A DNA stretch of 64,000 nucleotides from Nonlabens dokdonensis DSW-6 (GCF_000332115.1 NC_020156.1:3597501-3661500); one strand, 5' to 3'; shown: positions 25,064 to 34,912, counted from the first letter of the stretch. Program-made: numbers and translations. The notes: generated from the letters alone by a model not told the origin.

Positions 25064-25567
25064 ATGCAAAGAATAAAGAAGAACTGGGAAATCACAAAAA
25101 ACTGGCAACTTGTTTTTATATTTTTAGGCATCGTAGGGCTGCTAGCGTGTGGCTACTTTGTTGCCATAAAAATACTACCATCCACTTTTGAAGATATTAC
25201 CTATGAATATGTTTTTACCATTGCAGCAACTCTATTGTTTGCTTTTATCTTCTATAAAGTGACTTTATGGTTATTTAGTAAATTGAGAGATAGGTGGAAC
25301 GTCACCTACCGCTGGGAACTCATAGCTATTTTCATAGTATTTGCGATCACAGGATCTTTATCTGCTCGTTTATCTGGCCCATTTATGGAGTTTCTTGGAT
25401 TGAATCAAGAGAACTTATCTGCATGGATTTTTTGGCCTTTGCGATTGTTGATCATCTTCCCTATTTATCAATTAGTTTTAGTCTGCATGGGCTGGCTTTT
25501 TGGACAACATGAGTTCTTCTGGGCGTTTGAAAAGAAGATGTTGGCAAGATTTGGTATAAAGCTGTAA
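25064..25567 (+). CDS. Integral membrane protein (DUF6787-like)
   Basis: 167 residues with four membrane helices (about residues 15-35, 48-70, 82-100, 122-148). Short conserved-looking elements are RDRWNVTYRWELIAIF and the C-terminal FGQHEFFWAFEKKMLARFG. This matches the small flavobacterial family I recall as DUF6787, sometimes mislabelled prolipoprotein diacylglyceryl transferase, whose signature is not seen here. Function unknown. Probably cotranscribed with the lipoprotein gene upstream. Confidence 0.7.
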   Translation: MQRIKKNWEITKNWQLVFIFLGIVGLLACGYFVAIKILPSTFEDITYEYVFTIAATLLFAFIFYKVTLWLFSKLRDRWNVTYRWELIAIFIVFAITGSLSARLSGPFMEFLGLNQENLSAWIFWPLRLLIIFPIYQLVLVCMGWLFGQHEFFWAFEKKMLARFGIKL

Positions 25568-25582
25568 ATTGATTTTGATCTC

Positions 25583-25596
25583 GCTTTCGCGAAAGC
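25583..25596. repeat. GCTTTCGCGAAAGC palindrome, copy 8
   Basis: Perfect copy (16 bp with C/G flanks) 15 bases after the membrane protein stop and 80 before the DUF1456 gene. Confidence 0.95.
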
Positions 25597-25676
25597 GGAA
25601 CTAACCCAAAACAATTACTTTAAAAACAATCAGTATCGTACCTTTGTTTTTCTGAACAAGACTAGAGTAAGAAAGT

Positions 25677-26174
25677 ATGGATAACAACGATATTTTAAGA
25701 AGACTGCGATTTACACTCAATTTGAGTGACGATTCTATGATGGACATGTATGCCAAAGGCGGCGAGCCTGTTTCTAGAGCAGAGATAAGCAGCTGGCTTA
25801 AAAGAGAAGAAGATGAAGACTTTGATGTTGTTATTGATGAAAATCTAGCAACTTTCTTAAACGGCCTTATCGTTAACTATCGCGGTAAGAAAGACGGTAA
25901 AACACCAGTGGCAGAGACTGAACTTGATAACGTGATCATTTTACGCAAACTTAAAATAGCTTTTAATTTTACATCAGACGAGTTGATATATATTTGGAAA
26001 AAAGCTGGTGTAGAAATCACTGAAACAGAATTAAGTGCTTTTTTTAGAAAAAGAACACATCCTAAATTCAAGTACCTCAACGATCAATACTTGCGTAAAT
26101 TCTTAAAAGGTTTTCAAATACAACGTAAAACACAACGTGAGAAAGAAGCTTATAGGAATTCTTTTAAAAAGTAG
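25677..26174 (+). CDS. DUF1456 family protein (YehS-like)
   Basis: 165 residues built of two homologous DUF1456 repeats: N-N-D-I-L-R-R-L-R-F-T-L-N-L-S-D-D in the first and D-N-V-I-I-L-R-K-L-K-I-A-F-N-F in the second, each followed by a helical E-(I/L)-S-x-(W/F)-(L/F) segment. E. coli YehS is the reference member; the function is unknown. Cytoplasmic, monocistronic with its own terminator, which also faces ccsBA from the other side. Confidence 0.9.
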   Translation: MDNNDILRRLRFTLNLSDDSMMDMYAKGGEPVSRAEISSWLKREEDEDFDVVIDENLATFLNGLIVNYRGKKDGKTPVAETELDNVIILRKLKIAFNFTSDELIYIWKKAGVEITETELSAFFRKRTHPKFKYLNDQYLRKFLKGFQIQRKTQREKEAYRNSFKK

Positions 26175-26198
26175 ATTCTAAATAAATTACGACAAAAT

Positions 26199-26230
26199 AA
26201 AAGCCGATATAAAAAATATCGGCTTTGTTG
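26199..26230. terminator. Bidirectional terminator between the DUF1456 gene and ccsBA
   Basis: Perfect stem AAAGCCGATAT / ATATCGGCTTT with an AAAAA loop, between convergent genes. Confidence 0.87.
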
Positions 26231-26243
26231 TTTTTACAATAAA

Positions 26244-29200
26244 TTATTTCAAAGTCTTTTTCTTATGCACTTTAAACTCCTTATATCTAGCAGCGATCGC
26301 TATCACTAAAATGACCGCAAGGCTTATTCCTGCAAATTGATAAGAGATAATTTGATCACCACTCGCATAACTATGTAATCCTGATAAGTAGAAGTTAACT
26401 CCAAAATACGTCATCAATACACTTGCAAACGCAAGAACTGACCATAAGTTGAACGTCCATCTCCCTTTTAAACCTGGTACTAATCTTAAGTGCAATACAA
26501 AGGCATAAACAAATATGGTAATCAAAGCCCATGTTTCTTTAGGGTCCCAACCCCAGTAGCGTCCCCAAGATTCATTTGCCCACATACCGCCGAGGAAATT
26601 CCCTATGGTTAACATGATCAAACCTACGGTAAGTGCTACCTCATTGATATAAGTGAGCTCTTTGATATTCAAATCCATGATTTTCTTATTCTTCTTTGTG
26701 GAGAAAATCATCAAAATCATAGTTACCAGACCCAATATCATTCCTAATGCAAAAGGACCGTAACTACCTACAATTATAGAAACATGAATCATCAACCAGT
26801 AAGAATCAAGTACTGGCTGTAAATTACCTATTGCTGGATCTAACCAGTTCAATTGTGCTACCCATAAAATAATTGCCACGACAAATGCGGTACTTGCAAC
26901 TGTCATATCACTTTTTCTACCGAACATAAGTCCAAAAGCCATAGTTGCCCAAGCGACATAAATTAGAGATTCATAGGCGTCTGACCATGGAGCATGACCA
27001 CTCAAGTACCATCTTATAATCAACGCACCTGTATGCACTATAAATAAAGCACCAATCACTGTAAAATGGAACTTTATAGTCCATCGTATCTGCTTCATTG
27101 GTCTAATGATTTCCAAAATCAATAGAATCAGCATTATGATCCCGAACCAAGCGTACCATTTGTAAAGGCTCTTAAAAATATTGTACTTATTATAGAGAAT
27201 CTCTGCCTCGATTTTATCTTCACTAGGAATAATTTCTTTTCCATAGGTGCGTTGAAATTCTAATAAACTATTTAAAGCTGTATTTGCATTCAGGTAATCT
27301 CCATTTGCTTTACCACGCATTAACAAAGTACTATAAGCTGGAAAAAAATCTCTTACAAAACGCTTGATATTTTCGTCTTCAAAACCAGCTTCTTCAGCAT
27401 CTATAGAAGCATACCATTTATTATTTTCGGCTCCTTGTTTAGGAAATACTTTAAAGATAGAACCAGAAAGCACCTGATCTAGAATCCCAACACTATAATT
27501 TATATCAATAAACCCTTGTTGTATGCTAGTCTTGACATCAGCAGCATTTGCTTCATCTAAGTATGGACTGATTTTATAACTCCCTAAAGTACTGTCCTGT
27601 CTACGTATAAAATCCATTCCTCTGGCGTAGCTGGTACTTTTATCAACACCAAGAATAGTTTTGAGAGAATCATTCTTATAATTAAGCTTAATGATAGGAA
27701 TATCAAACCACATGTCCCTAAACTGGATCATACTCAATAAGGTTTGTTCTGGTGTTAATCTGACTATGCTATCGCCTACCTTAGCCTCATAATAATCTCT
27801 TTCACTTAAACGTCTCAATACCTCACTTGCAAGCGTAGACATAGGCTTCATTCTACCTTCATCTTGTACCACTACTCTACCGAAGCGCTCTGCTTGCGGC
27901 AGTGGTACCATGTTAGCTACAATTATACTGTCGGCTAGTTTTACTGGAATAGGAGGTAATTTTTGAGGAGCCATTTCAATATCCTCACCTGTTACTGTAG
28001 GATCAACTGCACTTACGTCCTGATTAGTACTTACGGCATCTCTATTTTCAATTGCGGTAGAATGTGCACCTGGTGCATGATTATGGCCGGTATGATCTTC
28101 TTGAACAGTTTGCGCTCCTGCAAATGTTGCGGTAAACAATATAGCAATCATCGCCAGATGCTTTGCTTTACGTTTTTTCACTCTTTCTATCAGTCTTCTC
28201 AATTCTCCGAAACGCGTATTAGGATCAAAAATTAGAGCCATAAGTCCCAGATACAACAGGAAATAACCTATGTAAGTCACTGTTTTACCCCAAAAATCAT
28301 GATTTACAGAAAGGTGCGTTCCTAATTCATCAGGATCAAATCCAGCTTGAAAAAAACGGTAACCTTCTTTATCGAGTACATTATTCATATAAATATGTTC
28401 TGGTGTTCTTCCTGCGCTATCGATTACTGTTACTTTACTTTCAAACGCAGCATAGGACTTTTCGGTTCCAGGTTGTTTTTTGGCAATAAAATCGTTTAGC
28501 TCTATGCCGAAAGGCAGTTCTCTTTGTATGGAACCATATTTCAGGTAGAGCTTCAATCCGTTTATTTCTAAATCTTTATAATCTGAAATAATCCCTTTTC
28601 CACCTAGTAATTCGATTTTTTGAGATGCATCACCACTTGTTACAGTTGCAAGAATACCATGAGCTTTGGCTTTAGTAGGTTGCGGACTTTTAATTATTCC
28701 TACTTCACCTTGCGTTACAGGATCTGGGACTACAAATTGTAATCCTGCCATTGTATAAAGAGAACGTAATTGTAATGGCTGTATGGAATCTTTAGCGACA
28801 GATCCTTTCATTTGGTCTGCCATTCTTAAAAAGTCTCCTTCATACGGAGTTTGAATCGTGTAGCCGTTCCAGTTTTCGGTAATATTGATCAATCCTTTTT
28901 GAGCGGCAATTTCAGGGTCTACATTTACTCCAAAAAGTACTCCATGAATACTCGCTTCTTCTCCATCTTTTATTAAATGATCGTGTCGAGTTCCTTCTCC
29001 AGCTTCAACAATTTTTAAATAACGATCACTATTTTCATCTCCAGGCTTTAAACCTTCTACAGCATCAAAAATTAAACTGTCTATAGTTACCGTTATTTTT
29101 TTGTCATAAAAATCAAAACTTCTTGAAGTATCGTAATCGTATTGAGAAACCAGCAATTCCTCTTTTACAGATCGCTGCATAGGATTACCATTAGCATCTT

Positions 29201-29588
29201 CTCCTTGAATAATGGCACTAAAATAGGTTTCATCACTAAAAAATGTATTTTGGGTTTCTCCTTCACGTATCAACATCATTCCCTCAAAAGAAACATACCT
29301 AGTAATTCCTGCACCTATGATAATAAGAATCCAAGACAAGTGTAACGTGAGCGTCGCCCATTTTTTCCATTGCAGCAATTGATAACGCTTTATATTCCCA
29401 ATAAAATTGAGCATAAGCCACAACATCATTAAAGAAAACCACCACTCGTTGTATACCCAAAGTTTTGACGTGGGCGTGTCATAAGAATTCTCAATAAAGG
29501 TACCAGCGGCCATACTTGCTGCAAAAGCAAGCAACAAAACGGTCATTGTACGTGTACCAAAAAGCAAAGCAATTAATCTGTCTTTCAT
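26244..29588 (-). CDS. ccsBA: Fused ResB-CcsA cytochrome c biogenesis protein
   Basis: 1114 residues, a single-chain System II cytochrome c synthetase. The N-terminal ~450 residues are ResB-like: four membrane helices with a large periplasmic domain. A Ser/Pro/His-rich periplasmic insert lies around residues 490-560. The C-terminal ~300 residues are CcsA, with the heme-handling motif WGRYWGWDPKETW and flanking His residues (one in VIGALFIVHTG, one in MIHVSII). It exports heme and attaches it to apocytochrome CxxCH. Bacteroidota often carry this fused form. Its -7 element is at 29608-29615 on minus. Confidence 0.93.
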   Translation of the reverse strand: MKDRLIALLFGTRTMTVLLLAFAASMAAGTFIENSYDTPTSKLWVYNEWWFSLMMLWLMLNFIGNIKRYQLLQWKKWATLTLHLSWILIIIGAGITRYVSFEGMMLIREGETQNTFFSDETYFSAIIQGEDANGNPMQRSVKEELLVSQYDYDTSRSFDFYDKKITVTIDSLIFDAVEGLKPGDENSDRYLKIVEAGEGTRHDHLIKDGEEASIHGVLFGVNVDPEIAAQKGLINITENWNGYTIQTPYEGDFLRMADQMKGSVAKDSIQPLQLRSLYTMAGLQFVVPDPVTQGEVGIIKSPQPTKAKAHGILATVTSGDASQKIELLGGKGIISDYKDLEINGLKLYLKYGSIQRELPFGIELNDFIAKKQPGTEKSYAAFESKVTVIDSAGRTPEHIYMNNVLDKEGYRFFQAGFDPDELGTHLSVNHDFWGKTVTYIGYFLLYLGLMALIFDPNTRFGELRRLIERVKKRKAKHLAMIAILFTATFAGAQTVQEDHTGHNHAPGAHSTAIENRDAVSTNQDVSAVDPTVTGEDIEMAPQKLPPIPVKLADSIIVANMVPLPQAERFGRVVVQDEGRMKPMSTLASEVLRRLSERDYYEAKVGDSIVRLTPEQTLLSMIQFRDMWFDIPIIKLNYKNDSLKTILGVDKSTSYARGMDFIRRQDSTLGSYKISPYLDEANAADVKTSIQQGFIDINYSVGILDQVLSGSIFKVFPKQGAENNKWYASIDAEEAGFEDENIKRFVRDFFPAYSTLLMRGKANGDYLNANTALNSLLEFQRTYGKEIIPSEDKIEAEILYNKYNIFKSLYKWYAWFGIIMLILLILEIIRPMKQIRWTIKFHFTVIGALFIVHTGALIIRWYLSGHAPWSDAYESLIYVAWATMAFGLMFGRKSDMTVASTAFVVAIILWVAQLNWLDPAIGNLQPVLDSYWLMIHVSIIVGSYGPFALGMILGLVTMILMIFSTKKNKKIMDLNIKELTYINEVALTVGLIMLTIGNFLGGMWANESWGRYWGWDPKETWALITIFVYAFVLHLRLVPGLKGRWTFNLWSVLAFASVLMTYFGVNFYLSGLHSYASGDQIISYQFAGISLAVILVIAIAARYKEFKVHKKKTLK

Positions 29589-29607
29589 AGGACTTTTTTA
29601 CCGGCTG

Positions 29608-29615
29608 CAAAGATA
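29608..29615 (-). promoter_or_regulatory. -7 promoter element of ccsBA
   Basis: TATCTTTG on minus, 20 bases before the ccsBA ATG. Matches TAnnTTTG. Confidence 0.55.
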
Positions 29616-29675
29616 CTTCACAAAAGCCGCATCACCATGTCTTGTGAGTCGGTTTGAAGTGTGTATTTTTACACC

Positions 29676-30440
29676 ATGATTAAGATAATTGTTATAGGAA
29701 CCGGTAACGTAGGAACGCACCTTTGCAGGGCTTTTGAAAAAGCTGGTTCTACTTCTAATGTACAGCTTGCTGCCTATCACAATAGAGGACAAAAAAAGCT
29801 GCCAGAAATTGATGCCCCATTAGCAAAAAATCTAAACCATTTACCTAATGCAGACCTCATCCTATTAGCAGTTCCAGACGATGCAATTGCCTCTGTAGCA
29901 GAAGATTTACCAGCTCAAGAAACTATAATTGCGCATACTAGCGGTAGTGTAGCCATGCAAACTTTAAACAAACATAAAAACCACGGCGTTTTCTATCTAC
30001 CACAAAGTTTTAGCATCTCTCGCACACCCAACTTTGAAGAAATAACGATATGTATGGAATCAAGTAACGATTTTGTAAATAAGACTTTAGAGATGGTGGC
30101 TGTTCCGCTTTCGCGAAAGCGTGCACAAATCAATTCTCAACAACGTAAAAAACTACATCTTGCCGCTGTTTACATCAATAATTTTGTAAACCATTGTTAT
30201 ACCAAAGCTGGGGAAATTATGGAGGAAGCAGCAATAGATCATGATTTGCTCGACGCTCTCATGAGAGAAACTTTTGATAAAGCAATAGATTTATCGCCTA
30301 AAAATGCCCAGACAGGTCCAGCGCTTAGAAACGACTCTAAAACAATAGAAAAGCATTTGCAAATGCTAGAGAAAGAAGATCGGGATATGTACCGATCGAT
30401 AACCAAATCCATACAAAAAACACATGGCAAAAAGCTATAA
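29676..30440 (+). CDS. Rossmann-fold DUF2520-family oxidoreductase
   Basis: 254 residues from ATG 29676 (GTG 29661 is in frame but adds no family sequence). N-terminal NADP-binding G-T-G-N-V-G-T-H-L (residues 8-16), then an F420-type reductase-like core. The C-terminal DUF2520 domain starts near residue 148 with Q-I-N-S-x-Q-R-K-K-L-H-L-A-A-V. A palindrome copy between the two domains encodes P-L-S-R-K-R at residues 144-149. The substrate is unknown. It heads a plus-strand run with a KdsC-like phosphatase, a UbiA prenyltransferase and Maf; it overlaps the phosphatase gene by 17 bases. Confidence 0.87.
   Translation: MIKIIVIGTGNVGTHLCRAFEKAGSTSNVQLAAYHNRGQKKLPEIDAPLAKNLNHLPNADLILLAVPDDAIASVAEDLPAQETIIAHTSGSVAMQTLNKHKNHGVFYLPQSFSISRTPNFEEITICMESSNDFVNKTLEMVAVPLSRKRAQINSQQRKKLHLAAVYINNFVNHCYTKAGEIMEEAAIDHDLLDALMRETFDKAIDLSPKNAQTGPALRNDSKTIEKHLQMLEKEDRDMYRSITKSIQKTHGKKL
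30107..30120. repeat. GCTTTCGCGAAAGC palindrome, copy 9 (inside DUF2520 gene)
   Basis: Perfect copy (16 bp with C/G flanks), here read in the frame Leu-Ser-Arg-Lys, different from the AFAKA frame of most coding copies. Confidence 0.95.
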
Positions 30441-30957
30441 AGAATTACTTCACGACATTACCACTTTTATTTTTGACGTAGATGGCGTGCTAACCGACGG
30501 CCGATTACTCATTTCTGAAAGCGGCGAATTATTACGTACGATGAATGCAAAAGATGGCTATGCGATGAAAACCGCACTGCAGAATGGTTACCACATTTGT
30601 ATCATCACCGGTGGTACTAATGAAGGTGTAAAAGGAAGACTTGAAGGACTAGGCATTACCGATGTTTTTCTTAATGCAAGCGACAAGATGATTCAGATAA
30701 ATGATTATGTCAAGAAACATCAGCTTAAAGCAGAAAACATCGTTTATATGGGTGACGATATGCCCGACGTTCCTGCAGTGCAATTTGCTGGTTTAGGATG
30801 TTGTCCACAAGATGCTATTCCAGAAATTAAAGCAGTAAGTCAGTATATTTCTCATAAAAAAGGTGGTGATGCTTGTGTTAGAGACATTATTGAGCAAGTC
30901 ATGAAAGTGCAAGGAAAATGGAAGGTGCTCGATGGTACCATTGTGAAATCGAGTTAG
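30424..30957 (+). CDS. KdsC-like HAD phosphatase
   Basis: 177 residues. HAD motif I D-V-D-G-V-L-T-D-G (in FIFDVDGVLTDGRL), motif II T-G-G in CIITGGTNEGV, motif III/IV in YMGDDMPDVPAV. The length without a cap domain and the D-G-V-L-T-D-G signature fit the KdsC (3-deoxy-D-manno-octulosonate 8-phosphate phosphatase) family. It likely acts in Kdo synthesis for lipopolysaccharide. The other Kdo genes are not in the window, so the substrate is inferred from the family. Confidence 0.85.
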   Translation: MAKSYKELLHDITTFIFDVDGVLTDGRLLISESGELLRTMNAKDGYAMKTALQNGYHICIITGGTNEGVKGRLEGLGITDVFLNASDKMIQINDYVKKHQLKAENIVYMGDDMPDVPAVQFAGLGCCPQDAIPEIKAVSQYISHKKGGDACVRDIIEQVMKVQGKWKVLDGTIVKSS

Positions 30958-31050
30958 TTTAACTCGGTTTTCTAATTTCTCAACAGCATTCGTAATTCCT
31001 TTATTTTTGTTTTTAATTTTGATTCGACTTTTCCCCTTTATTTTTAATTC

Positions 31051-31971
31051 ATGAGTACCTTTTTTAAAATCATACGCTGGCCTAATGTTTTGCTTACCAT
31101 TCTTACGCAACTGGTTATCGTTTATGGGATGTTAATTCCTTCAGGAGTTGACCCTTCATTGAACAGCTGGCAATTGACCCTATTAATTATTGCCACCGCA
31201 CTACTCACCGCAAGTGGAAATGTCATCAATGATATTCATGATGTAGAAATAGATCGTATCAACAAGCCTAAAAAGCTACTGGTTACTAAAAGTATATCAG
31301 AAAAGAATGCTTATTATCTCTATATAATACTCACTGTAATTGCTGTAGGTGCTGGTTTTATATTATCAAACAGTATAGGGAAACCTATTTTATCTAGTGT
31401 TTTTATAGCTGTAGCATTTATCCTCTATTTATACGCGAGTTCGCTCAAAGCAATACTTTTGGTAGGGAACATAATTATCTCACTTCTGGTCGCACTGGTG
31501 ATACTCATCACTGGAATATTTGAATTGTTTCCATCCATAACACCAGAAACTCAAACAGCTTTTAAATTTCTATTAGAACGTTTATTAGAATTTGCATTCA
31601 TGGCTTTTTTGATCAATCTAGCTAGGGAATGGGTAAAAGATTGTGAAGATGTAAATGGTGATAAAGCAGGCGGCAGAAATACAATCGCAATCCTACTAGG
31701 ACGATCAAGAGCAGCAAAAGTTATTTCTTTTTTTATTCTTGCTATTGTAATCTTACTGGGTTGGTACGTTTATGAATTCATATATAGAAATGAAATCGCT
31801 ACCTATTACTTTATATTTCTTATTATAGGACCACTCGCCTTTGTAGCGATCAAACTATGGACGGCTGCATCTCCCAAAGAATATCACTTGCTATCTAACA
31901 TTCTAAAACTAGTATTGTTATTTGGGATTCTATCTATGGGAATTTTCAGAATAAACTATTATTTCAATTAA
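31051..31971 (+). CDS. UbiA-family prenyltransferase (geranylgeranylglycerol-phosphate synthase-like)
   Basis: 306 residues, multi-spanning (about 8-9 helices). First Asp motif N-D-x-x-D-x-x-x-D (NVINDIHDVEIDRINKPKK, about residues 60-78), second Asp motif in KDCEDVNGDKAGGRNT (about 192-207). Flavobacterial members at this position beside Maf are usually called geranylgeranylglycerol-phosphate geranylgeranyltransferase after archaeal homologues; whether ether lipids or a quinone is the true product is not known. 6 bases upstream of Maf. Confidence 0.85.
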   Translation: MSTFFKIIRWPNVLLTILTQLVIVYGMLIPSGVDPSLNSWQLTLLIIATALLTASGNVINDIHDVEIDRINKPKKLLVTKSISEKNAYYLYIILTVIAVGAGFILSNSIGKPILSSVFIAVAFILYLYASSLKAILLVGNIIISLLVALVILITGIFELFPSITPETQTAFKFLLERLLEFAFMAFLINLAREWVKDCEDVNGDKAGGRNTIAILLGRSRAAKVISFFILAIVILLGWYVYEFIYRNEIATYYFIFLIIGPLAFVAIKLWTAASPKEYHLLSNILKLVLLFGILSMGIFRINYYFN

Positions 31972-31977
31972 AAATAT

Positions 31978-32559
31978 ATGCTGGCAGCTAAATTTAAGAA
32001 TACCGATATCATTCTTGCATCACAATCTCCTAGAAGACAGGAACTATTAAAAGGATTGGATATTGACTTTAGAATAGAAACGAGACCAGTCAATGAAGTC
32101 TATAGTGATACTCTTAAAGAGCATGAGATAACAGACTATCTATCTTCATTAAAAGCTAAGGCTTTTGAAAATGATTTAAAAGACCATCAACTTCTTATAA
32201 CAAGTGACACGATCGTATGGTTCCAAGATGCGCCATTAGAAAAACCTACATCAGCGCAGCATGCTAAAGAAATGATCGCTTCCTTAAGTGGTAAAATGCA
32301 TAAGGTTTTTACCTCTGTTTGTTTCACAACTACTACTTCTCAGGATATAATTAATGATTGTACTTCTGTACATTTTGCAACATTAACAGAAGAAGAGATA
32401 GATTACTATGTCACTACTTACAAGCCATTTGATAAAGCAGGAGCTTACGGTATTCAAGACTGGTTAGGTTATGCAGCGGTTACTCGATTAGAAGGTTGTT
32501 ACTATAATGTTATGGGATTACCGTTACCTAAGGTGTATGAGTTTTTGAAGGGTTTTTGA
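31978..32559 (+). CDS. maf: Maf-family nucleotide pyrophosphatase
   Basis: 193 residues. The N-terminal signature L-A-S-Q-S-P-R-R-Q-E-L-L (residues 14-25), then SDTIVWF with the catalytic Asp, K-P-T-S-A-Q-H-A near residue 89, and D-K-A-G-A-Y-G-I-Q-D. Maf proteins hydrolyse noncanonical or canonical nucleoside triphosphates such as dTTP and UTP, with a role in nucleotide-pool sanitation and septation arrest. It ends only 2 bases before the stop of the convergent outer-membrane gene. Confidence 0.93.
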   Translation: MLAAKFKNTDIILASQSPRRQELLKGLDIDFRIETRPVNEVYSDTLKEHEITDYLSSLKAKAFENDLKDHQLLITSDTIVWFQDAPLEKPTSAQHAKEMIASLSGKMHKVFTSVCFTTTTSQDIINDCTSVHFATLTEEEIDYYVTTYKPFDKAGAYGIQDWLGYAAVTRLEGCYYNVMGLPLPKVYEFLKGF

Positions 32560-32561
32560 TC

Positions 32562-33704
32562 CTAAAAAGAATAAGCTAAGAAGAAGCTTATTGAAAAAGT
32601 TGGTTTGACAAAATTCAACTGGTAATCACTTCTCAATCCTAATTCAAAATGATTACCTAAATAAACACCAGCTCTTGTAATCAATGGTAGACCTATAGAG
32701 GTTTTAGTTTCTATGGTTTCAAAGTCGTTTCCTATCAATCTAGGTAAAATTCTATCCTTTTCATATTCAAAGTAATTTAAACCAGTATTGAATTCAATAA
32801 AGTAATTTTCGGTAATAAAACGTTTACCATAAGTCACGTAAACAGTCCTAAACCTATTTCGGAAACGATCTCCTTCATCATTGATAATCTTCTCTGTAAC
32901 GCCGGTTTGTCCTAAACTTATGATGCCGTTATTTTTCAATAAATATGATGCTTGTATACCTGCTATGTGAGGTTTTACACCATTTATATTATCGAAGAAA
33001 CTAAAATGTAAAGAAAAACTAAATCTATTGATTTTTCTGTTTAGTATCTTAACAGGTAAATCCAAATGTTTATATTCTTCTAATTTTTTAGCTTCAATAC
33101 TATCATTTTTTCTAACTCGTTCTTCGCGTTTTTCTTTAATTAGGAGACGTTCATTCTTATTGCGGAATTTGTAATTAAACGCTAGGCCTATCTCTGGTAT
33201 AGATTCTATGTTATTAAGGTTATAAGCTAGAGTGCTTCCTACTGCAAGCCTTTTAAAAACATCATAATAAACCGTAGTGCTTAACCTGAAATTGATCCCG
33301 CTTTCAGCTTGTAAACTGCGTCCTTCTCTTTCTTTTCTAACTTTTATTCTTCCTAAACCTATATCATTATGAATGCGCCATTTTTTGTCAAAAACCGTTG
33401 CGTAACCATAAGAGAGACCTATTAAATTATAATTATTACGTGTAAATTGATTATTATTTTCAGTTTTGAAAACGATTTCTAAATAGTCAATTCCTAACAA
33501 ATGCCTTTTATATGAAAAAGTCCCATTTAGAGATAAAACATCTTTATTGTTTTCTAATCCAAGCCCAACATAAGTAGGAATTACACTAATTGACTCCAAC
33601 CGAAACTTATGGGTATAACGATCATAAATAGAATCCTTCTGAGCTTGAGTAAAAAACACACATGAAATTGCTAACAGAAAAGTAACAGATGAAAACCTAT
33701 TCAT
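32562..33704 (-). CDS. Outer-membrane protein, beta-barrel
   Basis: 380 residues with a signal peptide (hydrophobic residues 7-20, cleavage after TQA). Two halves rich in amphipathic strands (NYNLIGLSYGYATVF, STTVYYDVFKRLAVGSTLAYNL, FIEFNTGLNYFEYE) are separated at about residues 185-215 by a very charged helical segment (IKEKREERVRKND) that should lie in the periplasm or as a loop. Ends in a terminal aromatic (Phe), as usual for Omp85-dependent barrels. Substrate unknown. Confidence 0.75.
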   Translation of the reverse strand: MNRFSSVTFLLAISCVFFTQAQKDSIYDRYTHKFRLESISVIPTYVGLGLENNKDVLSLNGTFSYKRHLLGIDYLEIVFKTENNNQFTRNNYNLIGLSYGYATVFDKKWRIHNDIGLGRIKVRKEREGRSLQAESGINFRLSTTVYYDVFKRLAVGSTLAYNLNNIESIPEIGLAFNYKFRNKNERLLIKEKREERVRKNDSIEAKKLEEYKHLDLPVKILNRKINRFSFSLHFSFFDNINGVKPHIAGIQASYLLKNNGIISLGQTGVTEKIINDEGDRFRNRFRTVYVTYGKRFITENYFIEFNTGLNYFEYEKDRILPRLIGNDFETIETKTSIGLPLITRAGVYLGNHFELGLRSDYQLNFVKPTFSISFFLAYSF

Positions 33705-33835
33705 AATTCAAAATTTGGTTATGTTAAATATAGGCTTGCTTTATACCCAAATATTTGCAAAAAATGTAAGAAATTGAATTCAGTAATTGTAATAAACGCA
33801 AGTTCAAATTAAAAACAGTTCTCTACCTTTATAAA

Positions 33836-34834
33836 ATGCAAGAACAATTCATTTCAAAAATTAGGAGTATTCTCAACGAGAATCAATCTGTGACAGAAGA
33901 AATAGCTGCTGTATTAGACATAAGTTATGATGCTGCTTATAGACGCGTAACTGGTAAAACAAGCATAAGCCTAGAAGAAAGCGTGACACTTTCAAAGCAC
34001 TTTAAAATATCGCTAAATAAATTATTTGAAGTAGGCGAGCAAACTTCTATTCTTACTGATGTTTCTCCAGGCATTGAAAACATAGCGCAACTGGAGCAAT
34101 ATTTTAAAACCTCTTTGCAAAATATATTACCACTTACAAATTTGAAGAGCGCGAGCATCACCTATTCTGCTAAGGATATTCCTTTGTTTTATACATTAAG
34201 TGATTCTTATTTGACTAAATACAAATGTTATGTATGGCTCAAATTCCTCAATGAAGATGGCAGTATGGAAAAAATGAGTTTTAAAAGCTTTATTGATCAG
34301 GCACCACAATCTCTTTTTGATAGTGCCATAAGACTTGGAGAGACCTATAATTATATAGATATCATTGAATTTTGGAATGATAATACTATTAATGGAACCT
34401 TACAGCAAATATTCTATTATTATGAAACTGGCTTATTAACTCGAGAACACGCCTTATTAATTTGTAAAGACCTCAAAGACATCATAGATCATGTCGAAAA
34501 ACAGAGTATACAGCAAACGATCATTAACTCTAAGAATAATGCCAAATACCATTTGTATAAAAGCGATCTCCTCACCATGAGCAATACCATCATGGTCAAG
34601 ACTAAAAATCAAAAAGTATTTTTCTCGCCTTTTACCGTACTTACCTATTTTAAAGTAGAACACCAGCCTACGTGTAATAAATTGGATCGTTTTTTTGAAA
34701 AACAAATGAAGAATTCAAAGCTGTTAGTCAACTCTGGTGAGCGAGATAGAGCACAATTTTTCAATAAAATGCACCTCAAAGTAGAGAGTGTTATAGAACG
34801 TATCAATATCAATCAGGATTTAATTTACTTCTAG
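33836..34834 (+). CDS. XRE-like helix-turn-helix transcriptional regulator
   Basis: 332 residues. The N-terminal ~65 residues form an HTH domain: TEEIAAVLDISYDAAYRRVTGKTSISLEES with recognition helix around Y-D-A-A-Y-R-R, then LSKHFKISLNKLFE. The rest (about 250 residues) is an all-helical effector region with no recognisable enzyme motif. This architecture, a DNA-binding head with a large helical tail, is frequent in Bacteroidota. The target is unknown; the nearest gene is the divergent outer-membrane protein at 32562, a plausible target. Confidence 0.75.
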   Translation: MQEQFISKIRSILNENQSVTEEIAAVLDISYDAAYRRVTGKTSISLEESVTLSKHFKISLNKLFEVGEQTSILTDVSPGIENIAQLEQYFKTSLQNILPLTNLKSASITYSAKDIPLFYTLSDSYLTKYKCYVWLKFLNEDGSMEKMSFKSFIDQAPQSLFDSAIRLGETYNYIDIIEFWNDNTINGTLQQIFYYYETGLLTREHALLICKDLKDIIDHVEKQSIQQTIINSKNNAKYHLYKSDLLTMSNTIMVKTKNQKVFFSPFTVLTYFKVEHQPTCNKLDRFFEKQMKNSKLLVNSGERDRAQFFNKMHLKVESVIERININQDLIYF

Positions 34835-34861
34835 AAATTCACAATTGATCTGAATATCAAC

Positions 34862-34895
34862 AAAAAATCCACCTCTTTCAAGGTGGATTTTTTAT
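34862..34895. terminator. Bidirectional terminator between the regulator and the DUF2853 gene
   Basis: Perfect stem AAAAATCCACCT / AGGTGGATTTTT with a short CTTTCA loop, between convergent genes. Confidence 0.9.
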
Positions 34896-34912
34896 ATAAA
34901 ATGTAAAGGATT

